Positions 54,335-63,990 of a stretch of DNA of 64,000 bases are shown here, one piece after another (positions within the stretch are counted from its first letter, which is position 1; the number at the start of each line of letters is the position of its first letter). The notes below the pieces were generated by a model. It made no database searches and was not told the DNA's origin. It saw only the letters and a program-made list of their open reading frames with translations. The translations under genes were made by a program, and so were the position numbers. Source of the stretch: Granulicatella sp. WM01 (GTDB lineage Bacteria; Bacillota; Bacilli; Lactobacillales; Aerococcaceae); NCBI RefSeq assembly GCF_004570605.1, contig NZ_SPPB01000002.1:28044-92043 (forward strand), written 5' to 3'.

Positions 54335-54886
54335 TTAAAATGACACTTTTGGAACTTCTCTAACTTCAGGAGCAACTTCCAACATTTTTTCCAATTCGAA
54401 ATGTGCTAAGTTTGCAATAATATTTGTCGGAATAGATTTTACTTTAATATTATAACTTGCAACATTTGAATTATATAGTTGACGAGAATATGCGATTTTA
54501 TTTTCTGTGTTCGTTAATTCTTCTTGCAACTGTAAAAAGTTTGTATTTGCTTTTAAATCAGGATATGACTCTGCTAAAGCAAATACCGTTTTTAATGCAC
54601 CTGTTAATTGATTAGACATATCCATAATATCTTGTTTATTTTCTACTGATGTATTCGTTAAACGATTACGTGCCTCAATCACTTTTTGCAATGTTTCTTG
54701 CTCATATTTTGCATATCCCTTAACCGTTTCAACCAAATTAGGAATTAAATCATTACGACGTTGTAACTGCACATCAATCTGTGCCCACGCCTCACTAATC
54801 CATGTTTTTAATTTAACCAATGAATTATATGACATAATCCCCCATAACACAATAACCACAATTAATCCTAGAATAAACCAAACCAT
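54335..54886 (-). CDS. lemA: LemA family protein
   Basis: This 183-residue protein has one N-terminal helix (residues about 2-18) and a long helical-bundle domain with the family pattern ISEAWAQIDVQLQRRNDLIPNLV and YNxxVxxYN-type SNVASYNIKVKSIPTN. The function of LemA is poorly defined. It is repeatedly linked to htpX, as here, and the domain is probably outside or at the membrane surface. The start has an AGAGAGG SD and an upstream minus-strand TATAAT. Confidence 0.92.
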   Translation of the reverse strand: MVWFILGLIVVIVLWGIMSYNSLVKLKTWISEAWAQIDVQLQRRNDLIPNLVETVKGYAKYEQETLQKVIEARNRLTNTSVENKQDIMDMSNQLTGALKTVFALAESYPDLKANTNFLQLQEELTNTENKIAYSRQLYNSNVASYNIKVKSIPTNIIANLAHFELEKMLEVAPEVREVPKVSF

Positions 54887-54949
54887 ACGATAACCTCTCT
54901 TTCTTTTTTATTTTATTATATCATATTTTATTATTTTTTGTCTTATCTT

Positions 54950-55358
54950 TTATTACTGCACTATTCACTAAAATTACCACATCTTATCTTTAGCACGTAT
55001 AACACCAATCGAAAAGATTATTTCCTCCATTTTTCTTCTCTTAGAAAACTACCTACATGTTTATTTATTCGTTGATACTATATATTTTAAATAATTATTC
55101 TTCTGCTTACAATACAAAATTGTGTTGGCAAACACGATACATCTTTTGCTAGATGTATCCAAATAAGATAAGCAAACAAAAATAGTTTTACATATTTCTC
55201 AAACTGGATTTAAACTCAGTTTTTTTACATCTAATGCACTTCTATTTTTAACTACAAGACAGATTTCCACATAATATGCCACATCGTTTGCCCTAGTTTT
55301 ATTAAACATAGAATTTTACTATCTAACACATGTGTCTAGTATTTTTTATTAGTAATTC
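54950..55358. other. Non-coding gap with hairpin half-copy
   Basis: This stretch carries ACAAAATTGTGTTGGCAAAC (about 55113-55132), which resembles one arm of the dispersed hairpins, and an ATACATC/GATGTAT stem at about 55138-55158. No gene is supported. Confidence 0.45.
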
Positions 55359-55997
55359 CTACTCTTTATCTTTTATCATAGACATTAAGTCTTGACAGCA
55401 TTGACAATGCTTTAATTTGGATGAACGTTTACATCTATAACGCCCCCAAAAAATAAGCAAATGATGTGTTTGACCCCAGCGTTCTTTTGGCACTTTTTTC
55501 ATCAAAATATGCTCAACTTCCAAAGGTGTAGCATGTTCTGGAACAATCTTAAAACATTTGCTGACACGTTCAACATGTGTGTCTACTGCAATAGCAGGTT
55601 TATTAAACCCTACACTTAACACAACATTAGCTGTCTTTCTGCCTACACCTGCTAATTGTGTTAATTCCTCAAATGTGTCTGGCACTTTCCCTTGATGAAG
55701 TTCCAATAACTGCCTACAACATTCTTGAATATGTTTTGCTTTATTGCGATATAAGCCTATCGTGCTAATATCTTGCATCAATTCTTCAACAGGTACAGTT
55801 AAAAAATCTTGCGGAGCAGGATACTTTTCAAACAAAGACGGTGTCACTTTATTGACTGCTTTATCTGTTGTTCTGGCACTTAACATCACGGCAATTAATA
55901 ATTCAAATGTATTTTGAAAGATCAACTCACACCATGCATCTGGAAAAACTTTTTCCATTTCATCTAAAACAAGATTAACTTTTTTTCGACTTAACAT
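55359..55997 (-). CDS. nth: Endonuclease III
   Basis: This 212-residue DNA glycosylase/AP lyase has the helix-hairpin-helix LAGVGRKTANVVLS with the catalytic Lys and the catalytic Asp in AVDTHVERVS. It removes oxidised pyrimidines. The C-terminal cluster region is unusual: cysteines occur as C-x8-C-x-C-C followed by DLMSM, instead of the usual C-x6-C-x2-C-x5-C, and no fourth cysteine follows. Whether a 4Fe-4S cluster still forms is doubtful. It is third in a lysC-dnaD-nth operon; dnaD-nth linkage is standard in Firmicutes. Confidence 0.92.
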   Translation of the reverse strand: MLSRKKVNLVLDEMEKVFPDAWCELIFQNTFELLIAVMLSARTTDKAVNKVTPSLFEKYPAPQDFLTVPVEELMQDISTIGLYRNKAKHIQECCRQLLELHQGKVPDTFEELTQLAGVGRKTANVVLSVGFNKPAIAVDTHVERVSKCFKIVPEHATPLEVEHILMKKVPKERWGQTHHLLIFWGRYRCKRSSKLKHCQCCQDLMSMIKDKE

Positions 55998-56003
55998 ATT
56001 CTC

Positions 56004-56678
56004 TCACCTAAACCAATTTATTGTACTATCACTAAACATATTTTTATCAATGCTTTCACACATAACTGCTTGTTTTTGTTTACGATATTTTTGTGACTCT
56101 ACCTCAGCCTCTTGAACAGTCAAAATACCTTTTTGTTTCCAATTATCTAAAATAGATCGAATGTAATTTAAGTGTCTTACATTCGCTAAAACAGCTTCTT
56201 TAAGCGCAGCTACAATTAATTCTTGAGAGTATCCGTCTACTTTAATCCAATCATGAATCATTGTTAATTGCATAGGTGTCAAAGAACGACCAAATTCCTG
56301 TTCAAACAATTCTGTCAACACATTAAAATCACTAGCAGGCTCTTTATTTTCTTGTTGCTTAGCATGCAATAATAATGTGATAGCTTTTTGATATAGTGGC
56401 TCAAATGAATAGTGTATATCTATCTTTCCATCAGCTAAAGTGACTTGATCGTCACGTACTAATTGCTTATTGACTAATTGGTGCATCATTTTCAACATGT
56501 CTAAATCAGATATGTTCATCCATTTAGCCACTTGCTTTATATTAGTATCTCCATTTGAAAAATGTAAAAACACAATAAATTCATCTGAATTTAGTCCTAA
56601 TTCACGGTAGTGGTTTAGCATAAATGATGAAACAGTCATTGTCTTATCCATAAATTGTTGTAATATAATTTCTCGCAC
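56004..56678 (-). CDS. dnaD: DNA replication initiation protein DnaD
   Basis: This protein of about 224 residues has an N-terminal winged-helix domain (SSFMLNHYRELGLNSDEFIVFLHF) and a C-terminal DnaD/DnaB2 domain ending with the YIRSILDNW motif. It helps load the replicative helicase at oriC and at restart sites. I prefer the GTG at 56678, with AGGTGG six nt upstream, over the TTG at 56696, which would place that SD inside the coding region. Confidence 0.9.
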   Translation of the reverse strand: MREIILQQFMDKTMTVSSFMLNHYRELGLNSDEFIVFLHFSNGDTNIKQVAKWMNISDLDMLKMMHQLVNKQLVRDDQVTLADGKIDIHYSFEPLYQKAITLLLHAKQQENKEPASDFNVLTELFEQEFGRSLTPMQLTMIHDWIKVDGYSQELIVAALKEAVLANVRHLNYIRSILDNWKQKGILTVQEAEVESQKYRKQKQAVMCESIDKNMFSDSTINWFR

Positions 56679-56705
56679 ACTTTTCCACCTTTCCAACGTA
56701 AACTC

Positions 56706-58052
56706 TTATCCAAAAAATTCTTCGTATAACGCTTGAACAGCAAGTTGCTCATCTTCTGGACTAACACCAAATACAATACTGCGTTCTGAAGAGCCTTGAT
56801 TAACCATTTGCACATTAATCTCTGCTCTAGCAAAGGCTGAAGCTGCCCGTGCTAATGTTCCAATAGACTCAACCATACCCTCTCCAACCAACATAACTAA
56901 ACAGATAGGATCGTTAAAATACACTTCATCAACATTTAATTCATATTTGATGCGTTGAAGTAAAATAGCATTTTTTTCAGGAGACAACTGATTATCTCGT
57001 AATAATACCGTTAAATCATCAATTCCTGAGGGCATGTGTTCGAAACTAACATGTAATTCTTCCAAAATTTGCAATAGTTTACGACCAAATCCTATTTCTC
57101 TATTCATTAAATATTTTTCAACATAAATCGTTGTAAAACCACTCATGCTGGCAATTCCTGTGACCACATGCGTAGTACTTGGAACACTTGTTGTAATTAA
57201 TGTTCCTGGTGCTGAAGGATTATTTGTATTTTTCACACGTACAGGAATTCCCTCTGAAAAAGCCGGTTGCAATGCTTCATCATGAAACACACCAAATCCG
57301 GCATACGATAACTCACGCATTTCATGATAAGTCATGTATTCCAAACGTTTTGGATTATCCACCATTGCTGGATTGGCTACACAAATGCCGTCCACATCTG
57401 TGAAATTTTCATATAATAAAGCTCGTACACCTTTAGCTACAATAGCTCCAGTAATATCCGAACCTCCTCTTGAAAATGTCACCACTTTACCGTCTTTTGT
57501 ATAGCCAAAAAATCCCGGAAATACGACAATCTCTTTACGGGTTGCTAATTGTTTTAAACTGTCATAAGACGATTCAAGCACATTAGCATTCCCTGGATCA
57601 TCACTCACAATTAATCCAGCATCTTTTGGATTAATATAAATAGCATCTAATCCTTCTTTTCTAAAATAAGCGGCTACCAATTTGGCATTATTATCCTCAC
57701 CACTAGCTTTTAAAGCATCAATAAAATAAGACGGTTCTGTTACAGAAGATAATAACATCTGTAAGTTTTCCTCAATTTGCTGTAAAACAGGTTCTGTAAT
57801 CTCTAATGCTTTAACCATATCGGCATAACGAAGAATAATTTTATCTAGTAAATAAGTTGTGTCTTCATCAGCTAACTTTGCTTTTGCTAAAGCAATTAAT
57901 AAATCGGTAACTTTTTCATCTTCTTTAAATCGTTTTCCAGGTGCTGAAACAACAACAATACGACGTTGTTCATCTTCCTTAATGATATTTAAAACTTTTT
58001 TTAACTGTTCGGCTGAAGCAAGTGAACTGCCTCCAAACTTAACAACTTTCAC
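56706..58052 (-). CDS. lysC: Aspartate kinase (LysC/ThrA-type, ACT domains)
   Basis: This protein of about 448 residues phosphorylates aspartate, the first step to lysine, threonine, methionine and diaminopimelate. The N-terminal KFGGSSLAS motif, the FSRGGSDITGA catalytic segment and two C-terminal ACT domains (about 300-448) are seen, giving allosteric control. I prefer the GTG at 58052, which gives the canonical MKVVKFGGSS opening and proper SD spacing (GGAG 8 nt away); the ATG at 58058 is only 2-3 nt from the SD. There is no lysine riboswitch in the 53-nt leader. Confidence 0.9.
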   Translation of the reverse strand: MKVVKFGGSSLASAEQLKKVLNIIKEDEQRRIVVVSAPGKRFKEDEKVTDLLIALAKAKLADEDTTYLLDKIILRYADMVKALEITEPVLQQIEENLQMLLSSVTEPSYFIDALKASGEDNNAKLVAAYFRKEGLDAIYINPKDAGLIVSDDPGNANVLESSYDSLKQLATRKEIVVFPGFFGYTKDGKVVTFSRGGSDITGAIVAKGVRALLYENFTDVDGICVANPAMVDNPKRLEYMTYHEMRELSYAGFGVFHDEALQPAFSEGIPVRVKNTNNPSAPGTLITTSVPSTTHVVTGIASMSGFTTIYVEKYLMNREIGFGRKLLQILEELHVSFEHMPSGIDDLTVLLRDNQLSPEKNAILLQRIKYELNVDEVYFNDPICLVMLVGEGMVESIGTLARAASAFARAEINVQMVNQGSSERSIVFGVSPEDEQLAVQALYEEFFG

Positions 58053-58111
58053 ATTCATTTCTCCTTTATGGCACTTTACTTTTTACACAATTATCAATCC
58101 ACAAAAATGGC

Positions 58112-59992
58112 TTACCACTTTCCTTGAGTAATATAAATCATTAAAATAGAAATATCAGCCGGATTTACACCACTAATACGACTTGCTTGTCCAATCGTTT
58201 CAGGTTGGATAAGTTTTAGTCTTTGCTTAGCCTCGGTTGCCAGCCCATTAATTGTATCATAATCTATCTGTTTTGGAATACGTTTTTCTTCCATTTTTTT
58301 CATGCGTTCCACTTTTTCCGCTGCTTTTGCAATATATCCCTCATATTTTATTTGTATTTCCACCTGTTCTCTAACTTCCCTAGGCAACTGCTCTAAAGTA
58401 GGGGCAAAGCGCAAAATCTCACTATAGTTAATTTCAGGACGTTTCAATAAATCACTTGCTAAAATACCGTCTTTTAATTCTGCTGAATGCTTTTCCTTTA
58501 AAAATGTTTGTAATGCTTCATTTGGTTTTAAACGTGTTTGCATCAAGCGTTCTATCTCTTGTTCAACTGCATTCTTTTTTAATATGAACTGTTCTAAACG
58601 TTCACTAGACAGTAGCCCTAGTTTATGCCCAATCTCACTCAATCTAAAATCAGCATTATCATGTCTTAATAATAAACGGTACTCTGCTCTTGATGTTAAT
58701 AGACGATACGGTTCTGTAGTTCCCTTAGTCACTAAATCATCAATCATTACACCAATATAAGCTTGGCTCCTTTCCAAAATAAATGGTTCTTTATCTTGAG
58801 CACGTAAAGCTGCATTAATTCCTGCAATTAACCCTTGACCTGCTGCCTCTTCATATCCAGAAGTTCCATTCATTTGTCCAGCAGTAAACAAGTTTTTAAT
58901 ACGTTTTGTTTCTAATGATGGACGTAATTGATGTGGAATAATTACATCATATTCAATCGCATATCCAGTTCGCATCACTTTAGCATTTTCTAATCCAACA
59001 ACAGAATGTATCATTTCTTCTTGTACTTCCTCTGGTAAAGACGAGGACAATCCTTGAACATACACTTCTTGTGTATTTTCTCCCTCTGGTTCTAAAAATA
59101 ATTGATGTCGCAATTTATCAGCAAATCGAACAATTTTATCTTCGATAGACGGACAATATCTTGCTCCTACACCTTCGACAATTCCTGTAAACATAGGGGC
59201 ACGATGTAAATTTTTACGAATAATATGATGCGTTTTTTCATTTGTATACGTTAACCAACACGGAATTTGATTTTTACGATATGCTTCATCTGGTGTTGCA
59301 AAACTAAAATGGTTTGCTTTCTCATCTCCAGGCTGAATTTCCGTTTGCGTATAATCAATACTTGAAGATAACACACGTGCAGGAGTTCCTGTTTTAAAAC
59401 GTGCCAATTCAAATCCTAATTCCTCCAAATGCTCCGATAATTTAATAGACGGCTGCGAATTATTTGGTCCAGATGAATACATCAATTCTCCAATAATAAT
59501 TTTCCCTCTTGAACTCGTTCCTGCGGTTAATACAACCGCTTTAGCACGATATATTGCTCCTGTGTGTGTTATCACACCACAGCACACATTATCTTCTACA
59601 ACCAAACGTTCAACTGTTCCCTGACGTAAAGTCAAGTTCTCTTGTTGCTCAATAGTGTGTTTCATTTCTGTTGCATACACATACTTATCAGCTTGAGCAC
59701 GTAAAGCTTGTACAGCAGGGCCTTTCCCTGTATTCAGCATACGCATTTGAATATACGATTTATCGATATTTTTCCCCATTTCACCACCTAAAGCGTCAAT
59801 TTCTCTAACAACAACGCCTTTAGCTGGACCACCAATAGATGGATTACACGGCATAAATGCCACCATATCTAAACTAATCGTTAATAATAACGTTCTTTGT
59901 CCCATACGTGCACTTGCAAGTGCTGCCTCACTTCCTGCATGTCCTGCTCCAACAACAATAACGTCATAATGTCCTGATTCAAATCGTTCCAC
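58112..59992 (-). CDS. mnmG: tRNA U34 modification enzyme MnmG (GidA)
   Basis: This 626-residue FAD protein works with MnmE to install (carboxymethyl)aminomethyl groups at wobble U34. The N-terminal FAD motif is [15 protein letters not shown], with family signatures [11 protein letters not shown] and the [19 protein letters not shown] region. The C-terminal helical domain binds MnmE. The start is GTG with AAAGGAG upstream. Its partner mnmE lies 1.3 kb upstream, separated by two Nudix genes. Confidence 0.95.
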   Translation of the reverse strand: MERFESGHYDVIVVGAGHAGSEAALASARMGQRTLLLTISLDMVAFMPCNPSIGGPAKGVVVREIDALGGEMGKNIDKSYIQMRMLNTGKGPAVQALRAQADKYVYATEMKHTIEQQENLTLRQGTVERLVVEDNVCCGVITHTGAIYRAKAVVLTAGTSSRGKIIIGELMYSSGPNNSQPSIKLSEHLEELGFELARFKTGTPARVLSSSIDYTQTEIQPGDEKANHFSFATPDEAYRKNQIPCWLTYTNEKTHHIIRKNLHRAPMFTGIVEGVGARYCPSIEDKIVRFADKLRHQLFLEPEGENTQEVYVQGLSSSLPEEVQEEMIHSVVGLENAKVMRTGYAIEYDVIIPHQLRPSLETKRIKNLFTAGQMNGTSGYEEAAGQGLIAGINAALRAQDKEPFILERSQAYIGVMIDDLVTKGTTEPYRLLTSRAEYRLLLRHDNADFRLSEIGHKLGLLSSERLEQFILKKNAVEQEIERLMQTRLKPNEALQTFLKEKHSAELKDGILASDLLKRPEINYSEILRFAPTLEQLPREVREQVEIQIKYEGYIAKAAEKVERMKKMEEKRIPKQIDYDTINGLATEAKQRLKLIQPETIGQASRISGVNPADISILMIYITQGKW

Positions 59993-60339
59993 TTGTATTC
60001 TCCTTTATTTTCTCTTCATTTTATTTCATCATTACATCATTTAATAAACATTTCATTCAAACTACTCATTATCATATATCCTAATTCAGCAAATAGTTTA
60101 ATCTATTAAAACCATATCTATGCTTAACTTGTTTACTTTACATTAAAATATATGACCTCCTATTGAACAATGACCTTGTCATATTCTACATCAAAAAACA
60201 TAATCATATCAGGTTGATAAAAATTTCATGCATAAAATCCTACTGTCATAAAATTTACTAGATTCATACTATCTAGCCATTATCTAAGCACTATACCTTT
60301 TTAAACAAGGCAAACTTATCATTCGCCTGTATAATCTTT
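59993..60339. other. Non-coding gap between mnmG and the Nudix genes
   Basis: 347 bp, AT-rich. I see only the mnmG SD region and no gene or clear terminator. Confidence 0.4.
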
Positions 60340-60786
60340 CTAGCGATCATTTACAATAATATGCTCTATCCCTTTCCAATCCACTAATTTTTCTTTCAAA
60401 AACCTAGGTCTTAAATCAAGATTTTTTAACTCACTCACATGTACCCACTCACAAGGGAAATGTGCATCTTCATCAAGTACATACTTAGCTGGCTCATCTA
60501 AAAGCGTAACAAAATAATAATACTCTAAATTATGATACTGTATATTTTCTTCTGTAAAAAAATTTTCAACAACAAAAGCTAGCTGGTTGACTTCAACACG
60601 TGCATGCAGTTCTTCAAATACTTCTCTCACAACAGCTTCCTGTGTTGTTTCATTAACTAGAGCAGCTCCGCCAAGTGTAGCATATTTTTGATTAGCATAC
60701 ACTAAATAAATATAATCATCTCTCATAATTAACTCTGCTGCTCGTACACCACACCGTACATTGTTATTAAAAAATCTAAAATCCAT
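60340..60786 (-). CDS. Nudix hydrolase (variant Nudix box)
   Basis: This 148-residue Nudix protein has the box GAALVNETTQEAVVREVFEELHA. The catalytic REVFEE core is kept, but the usual Gly near the end of the box is His. The flanking strands have YYYFVTLLDE and CEWVHVSEL. The substrate is unknown. It is 56 nt downstream of the second Nudix gene on the same strand, and the two are not close copies of each other. Confidence 0.85.
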   Translation of the reverse strand: MDFRFFNNNVRCGVRAAELIMRDDYIYLVYANQKYATLGGAALVNETTQEAVVREVFEELHARVEVNQLAFVVENFFTEENIQYHNLEYYYFVTLLDEPAKYVLDEDAHFPCEWVHVSELKNLDLRPRFLKEKLVDWKGIEHIIVNDR

Positions 60787-60842
60787 GTACTTTTCCTTTC
60801 CAATTCACATACATTCACTACTATTGAAGCAAAGACCATTAT

Positions 60843-61319
60843 TTACATATTATCATAAAAAGTGACATTATTTTCTATTAATTTTCCGTCTTGATAGACA
60901 AATTTTGCAGAGAAAAATGCTCTTTTCTCCAAAATCCATTTCATAAAAAGATAATCTCCTTGCCAAGTTGGTTTTTGTAAAATATCTTCATACAATACCC
61001 ATTCTAAAGTTCCCTCTTTGCACTCTTTTACCAATTCACCAGTAAACTCACTCACACGAAAAACATACGTATACCAATCTTTTTGTGGTGTAAAATTTGG
61101 AAAAGTTATTATGCCACATAATTGCATTTTTTGAACAATCAATCCCGTTTCCTCTTGAATTTCACGTCTTGCACATTCCTCAGGTGTTTCTGAGTCTTCA
61201 AATTTACCACCTACCCCAATCCATTTACCCTGATGCACATCATTGGCTTTTTTATTTCTGTGTAACAATAACCATTCTTTCCCATTATCAATGTAACAAA
61301 TCGTAGCAAGTTGTATCAT
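60843..61319 (-). CDS. Nudix hydrolase, MutT/8-oxo-dGTPase-like
   Basis: This 158-residue protein has a complete Nudix box, GKFEDSETPEECARREIQEETGLI, preceded by WIGVGG. The opening IQLATICYIDNGKEWLLLHRNKK and the later NFTPQKDWYTYVF resemble the YvcI/MutX group that cleans oxidised purine nucleotides. The exact substrate is not provable by eye. It starts 9 nt after the mnmE stop with AGGAGG, so it is in the mnmE transcript. Confidence 0.87.
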   Translation of the reverse strand: MIQLATICYIDNGKEWLLLHRNKKANDVHQGKWIGVGGKFEDSETPEECARREIQEETGLIVQKMQLCGIITFPNFTPQKDWYTYVFRVSEFTGELVKECKEGTLEWVLYEDILQKPTWQGDYLFMKWILEKRAFFSAKFVYQDGKLIENNVTFYDNM

Positions 61320-61328
61320 ACTAACCTC

Positions 61329-62711
61329 CTATTTCCCTAGACAGAATTGACTAAACAAAGCATTCAACAATTCATCTTGCACTGTTTCACCAGTTATTTC
61401 GCCTAATAACTCCCATGCTCTTGTAAAATCAATTTGGATTAAATCAACGGGAATACCCATTTCAATAGCTTCTAGCACATCATCAATTTTTTCTATTGCT
61501 TGTTGAATGAGTGCAATATGACGAACATTAGATACGTACGTAGCATCCCTATCATTCACATGCCCACTGAAAAATAATTGTGCAATATTTTCTTCTAGGC
61601 AATCAATTCCTTCATTATTAAGTATTGACATGTCAATAATACTGTCTTTTCCAATATATGTGGCTAGCTCTTGCCTGTCTAATGCAGATGGTAAATCTAT
61701 TTTATTGAGTAAAATGACCCTTTTATACGCATTCGTTTGTTCAATTAAAGCCTTGTCCTCATGAGTTAATTTTTCTGAACTATTCAAAATAAGTATTACA
61801 AAATCAGCCTCACTTAGAGCTTTTTTACTCCGTTCAACTCCAATTTTTTCAACAATATCATCAGTTTCACGAATTCCTGCCGTATCGACCAATTTTAAAG
61901 GCACACCTCTAACATTGACATATTCTTCAATCGTGTCACGTGTCGTTCCAGCAATATCTGTCACAATAGCCTTATCTTCACGCAATAAGCGATTTAATAA
62001 ACTTGATTTCCCAACATTTGGTCGCCCAATAATTGCCGTTTGCAAGCCATCACGTAAAATTTTTCCTTGACTAGCCGATTTAAGCAACATTCCTAATTCT
62101 ACTTTGACTTTAGTTGCACTTTCTTTTAAGACATTCAAGCTCATCTCTTCAACCTCATCATACTCTGGATAATCAATATTCACTTCAACTTGTGCCAATG
62201 TATTCAAAATGGTCTGTCTATTTTTTCCAATAAGTGCTGATAATTGCCCATCAACTTGCCTTAAAGCCTGCTTCATTGATTGATCCGTCTTAGACCTAAT
62301 CAAATCCATGACTGCCTCAGCCTGTGTCAAATCAATCCTTCCGTTCAAAAAAGCCCGTTTTGTAAATTCTCCCGGTTCAGCTAATCGTGCTCCATTTTGT
62401 AAAACTACTTGCAACACTTGATTAACAACAACCATTCCACCGTGGCAATTAATCTCTACAACATCTTCTTTTGTAAACGTTCTTGGGGCACGCATAACAG
62501 ACAACATCACTTCATCAACAACACAATTATTCTCTTTTGGATTAATAATATGTCCATAATGAATAGTATGAGAATCAACTTTTTCTAAATTTTTTTCCTT
62601 AAACAACTGATTTGCAATACCAACTGCATTTATACCGGATAAACGTACTATACCTATAGCACCTTCTCCCAAAGCAGTTGAAATCGCTGCTATTGTATCA
62701 AACTCTAACAT
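61329..62711 (-). CDS. mnmE: tRNA modification GTPase MnmE (TrmE)
   Basis: This protein of about 460 residues has an N-terminal tetrahydrofolate-binding domain ([22 protein letters not shown]), helical domain, inserted G domain with [20 protein letters not shown] and LNKIDL, and the C-terminal cysteine motif FCLGK. It acts with MnmG on wobble uridines. I prefer the ATG at 62711; the ATG at 62726 contains the SD (TGAGG). This end of the operon lies next to an rrn/tRNA cluster. Confidence 0.93.
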   Translation of the reverse strand: MLEFDTIAAISTALGEGAIGIVRLSGINAVGIANQLFKEKNLEKVDSHTIHYGHIINPKENNCVVDEVMLSVMRAPRTFTKEDVVEINCHGGMVVVNQVLQVVLQNGARLAEPGEFTKRAFLNGRIDLTQAEAVMDLIRSKTDQSMKQALRQVDGQLSALIGKNRQTILNTLAQVEVNIDYPEYDEVEEMSLNVLKESATKVKVELGMLLKSASQGKILRDGLQTAIIGRPNVGKSSLLNRLLREDKAIVTDIAGTTRDTIEEYVNVRGVPLKLVDTAGIRETDDIVEKIGVERSKKALSEADFVILILNSSEKLTHEDKALIEQTNAYKRVILLNKIDLPSALDRQELATYIGKDSIIDMSILNNEGIDCLEENIAQLFFSGHVNDRDATYVSNVRHIALIQQAIEKIDDVLEAIEMGIPVDLIQIDFTRAWELLGEITGETVQDELLNALFSQFCLGK

Positions 62712-62747
62712 CACGCATTTCCTCATCTTTTTAAATTAAAATACAAA

Positions 62748-62792
62748 GAAAAGTGCATACTACGCCTGCATTCAAGACGAAGCTGCACTTTC
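62748..62792 (-). promoter_or_regulatory. Leader hairpin upstream of mnmE
   Basis: GAAAAGTGCA (62748-62757) pairs with TGCACTTTC (62784-62792) with one bulge and is followed in the minus direction by a T-rich run. It could be a leader attenuator of mnmE or the terminator of an upstream transcript; I cannot tell which. Confidence 0.4.
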
Positions 62793-63403
62793 ACTGCACG
62801 CTATAAATTAACTATAATTATCATATCAAAAATAAGAAAAAAATCAAGAAAATAGCTAAAAAATTCAAGAATACTTTACTATTTATCCAAATTAATCCTC
62901 GTTTTCCAACTCAAATACGATAAATGCTAAATCAAATAAGTGAAAAGTCTTAATACTGTGGTATACAGTCACCTTAATGTAAAAACATTCAAAACATAAA
63001 CGACAGATTTAAAGATAAATAAGTCACGATTCAAAAAGTAGTATAAATTAGTTTGATACAAATATATTATATATTTTTAAAAGTCACCTAGATACAAAAA
63101 ATTTATTTTTACTATAAAGCTAGATGCATACATTTAGCTAGAAGTTCATATTCTATGCTAATATTTTATCTATTCTCATCTTAAAAACACACTGTTTCTT
63201 TTAGATAAAATGCATACTCAATTATTACAAAGTATCATTTTAAAAATTAGTGAATTTTATAACGTATCTTATCTTTTTTAGGTAAAATATACAAAATAAC
63301 AAACTTTGGATAAAAATATAATCTCTATACTCATCGAACAAGTAAAAGAGATACAGTACTGTAAATGAATTTATAATTATACTCCAAACATAATCAAAAA
63401 ATA
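62793..63403. other. Non-coding AT-rich gap
   Basis: About 610 bp upstream of mnmE. A short minus-strand open frame at 63240-63440 has no SD and runs into the repeat at 63404, so I do not accept it. Confidence 0.45.
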
Positions 63404-63537
63404 ACGGGGCTGGGAAAAAAGTTTTAAAAATAAAAAACAACTTATAATTACGTCGTCAGAAACGTTGATTCTAAGCTGTTTTCAATTTTTCAAATGTTAA
63501 TCAAAAGACTAAAATTTTAGTTTTTTCCCAGTCCCGT
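63404..63537 (-). repeat. 134-bp element with 17-bp terminal inverted repeats
   Basis: ACGGGGCTGGGAAAAAA (63404-63420) and TTTTTTCCCAGTCCCGT (63521-63537) are inverted repeats with one G/A difference (a G-U pair in RNA). The inside contains ACGTCGTCAGAAACGTTGATTC, hence likely structured. A T6 run follows on the minus strand, so it could end transcription of the tRNA-Thr genes. It has the shape of a short non-coding repeat or MITE. Confidence 0.55.
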
Positions 63538-63567
63538 CACAAATGTTTCTATATCAACATTTTATTA

Positions 63568-63640
63568 AGCTGCTTATCGGGATTGAACCGACGACCTCAA
63601 CCTTACCATGGTTGCGCTCTGCCAACTGAGCTAAAGCAGC
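63568..63640 (-). tRNA. tRNA-Thr (anticodon GGT)
   Basis: A complete cloverleaf can be drawn on the minus strand: acceptor GCTGCTT/AAGCAGC, D-arm TAGCTCAGTTGGC, anticodon stem CAACC/GGTTG with loop ATGGTAA (anticodon GGT) and T-arm GTCGG-TTCAATC-CCGAT. CCA is not encoded. Confidence 0.93.
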
Positions 63641-63642
63641 AA

Positions 63643-63715
63643 TGCCGGCTAAAGGACTTGAACCCTCGACCCTCTGATTACGATTCAGACGCTCTACCAA
63701 CTGAGCTAAGCCGGC
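63643..63715 (-). tRNA. tRNA-Thr (anticodon CGT)
   Basis: Minus-strand cloverleaf with acceptor GCCGGCT/AGCCGGC, anticodon stem TCTGA/TCAGA and loop ATCGTAA (anticodon CGT), and T-arm with GTTCAAGTCC. It lies 2 nt from the other threonine tRNA gene, so the two form one transcript. Confidence 0.93.
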
Positions 63716-63763
63716 TAGATGAAACAAAAATTTTACTCACTAATAAAAAATTGACATTATATA

Positions 63764-63786
63764 TAAAAAAAACGCTAATCGCGTTT
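63764..63786 (-). terminator. Terminator after tRNA-Asn
   Basis: AAACGC (63770-63775) and GCGTTT (63781-63786) form a small stem with a run of eight Ts in the minus direction. It would end the rrn-tRNA-Asn transcript before the two threonine tRNA genes. Confidence 0.7.
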
Positions 63787-63790
63787 AAAA

Positions 63791-63864
63791 CTCCGCCAGT
63801 AGGACTCGAACCTACGACATCATGATTAACAGTCATGCGCTACTACCAACTGAGCTATGGCGGA
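63791..63864 (-). tRNA. tRNA-Asn (anticodon GTT)
   Basis: Minus-strand cloverleaf with acceptor TCCGCCA/TGGCGGA, discriminator G, anticodon stem CATGA/TCATG with loop CTGTTAA (anticodon GTT) and T-arm GTAGG-TTCGAGT-CCTAC. It is 9 nt downstream of 5S rRNA. Confidence 0.94.
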
Positions 63865-63873
63865 AAAATAAAA

Positions 63874-63990
63874 GCGTGGCAACGTCCTACTCTTGCAGGG
63901 GGAATCCCCCAACTACCCTCGGCGCTAAAAAGCTTAACTTCTGTGTTCGGCATGGGTACAGGTGTCTCCTTCTTGCCATCGTTACCACAC
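63874..63990 (-). rRNA. rrf: 5S ribosomal RNA
   Basis: About 117 nt on the minus strand, from GTGTGGTAACGATGGC to GTTGCCACGC. The ends pair, and the conserved core ACCCATGCCGAACACAGAAG and the GAGTAGGACG region are present. The 23S and 16S genes should lie beyond the right edge. The exact ends are estimated. Confidence 0.93.

Noticed and set aside
58053..58111. Possible lysine riboswitch before lysC
   Set aside because: The leader is only about 55 nt, far too short for an L-box.
63240..63440. Minus-strand hydrophobic open frame of 66 codons
   Set aside because: No SD, very high Phe/Tyr/Ile from AT-rich sequence, and it begins inside the TIR element.
63583..63825. Plus-strand open frame across the tRNA genes
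   Set aside because: It is the antisense of three tRNA genes, a common annotation artefact.
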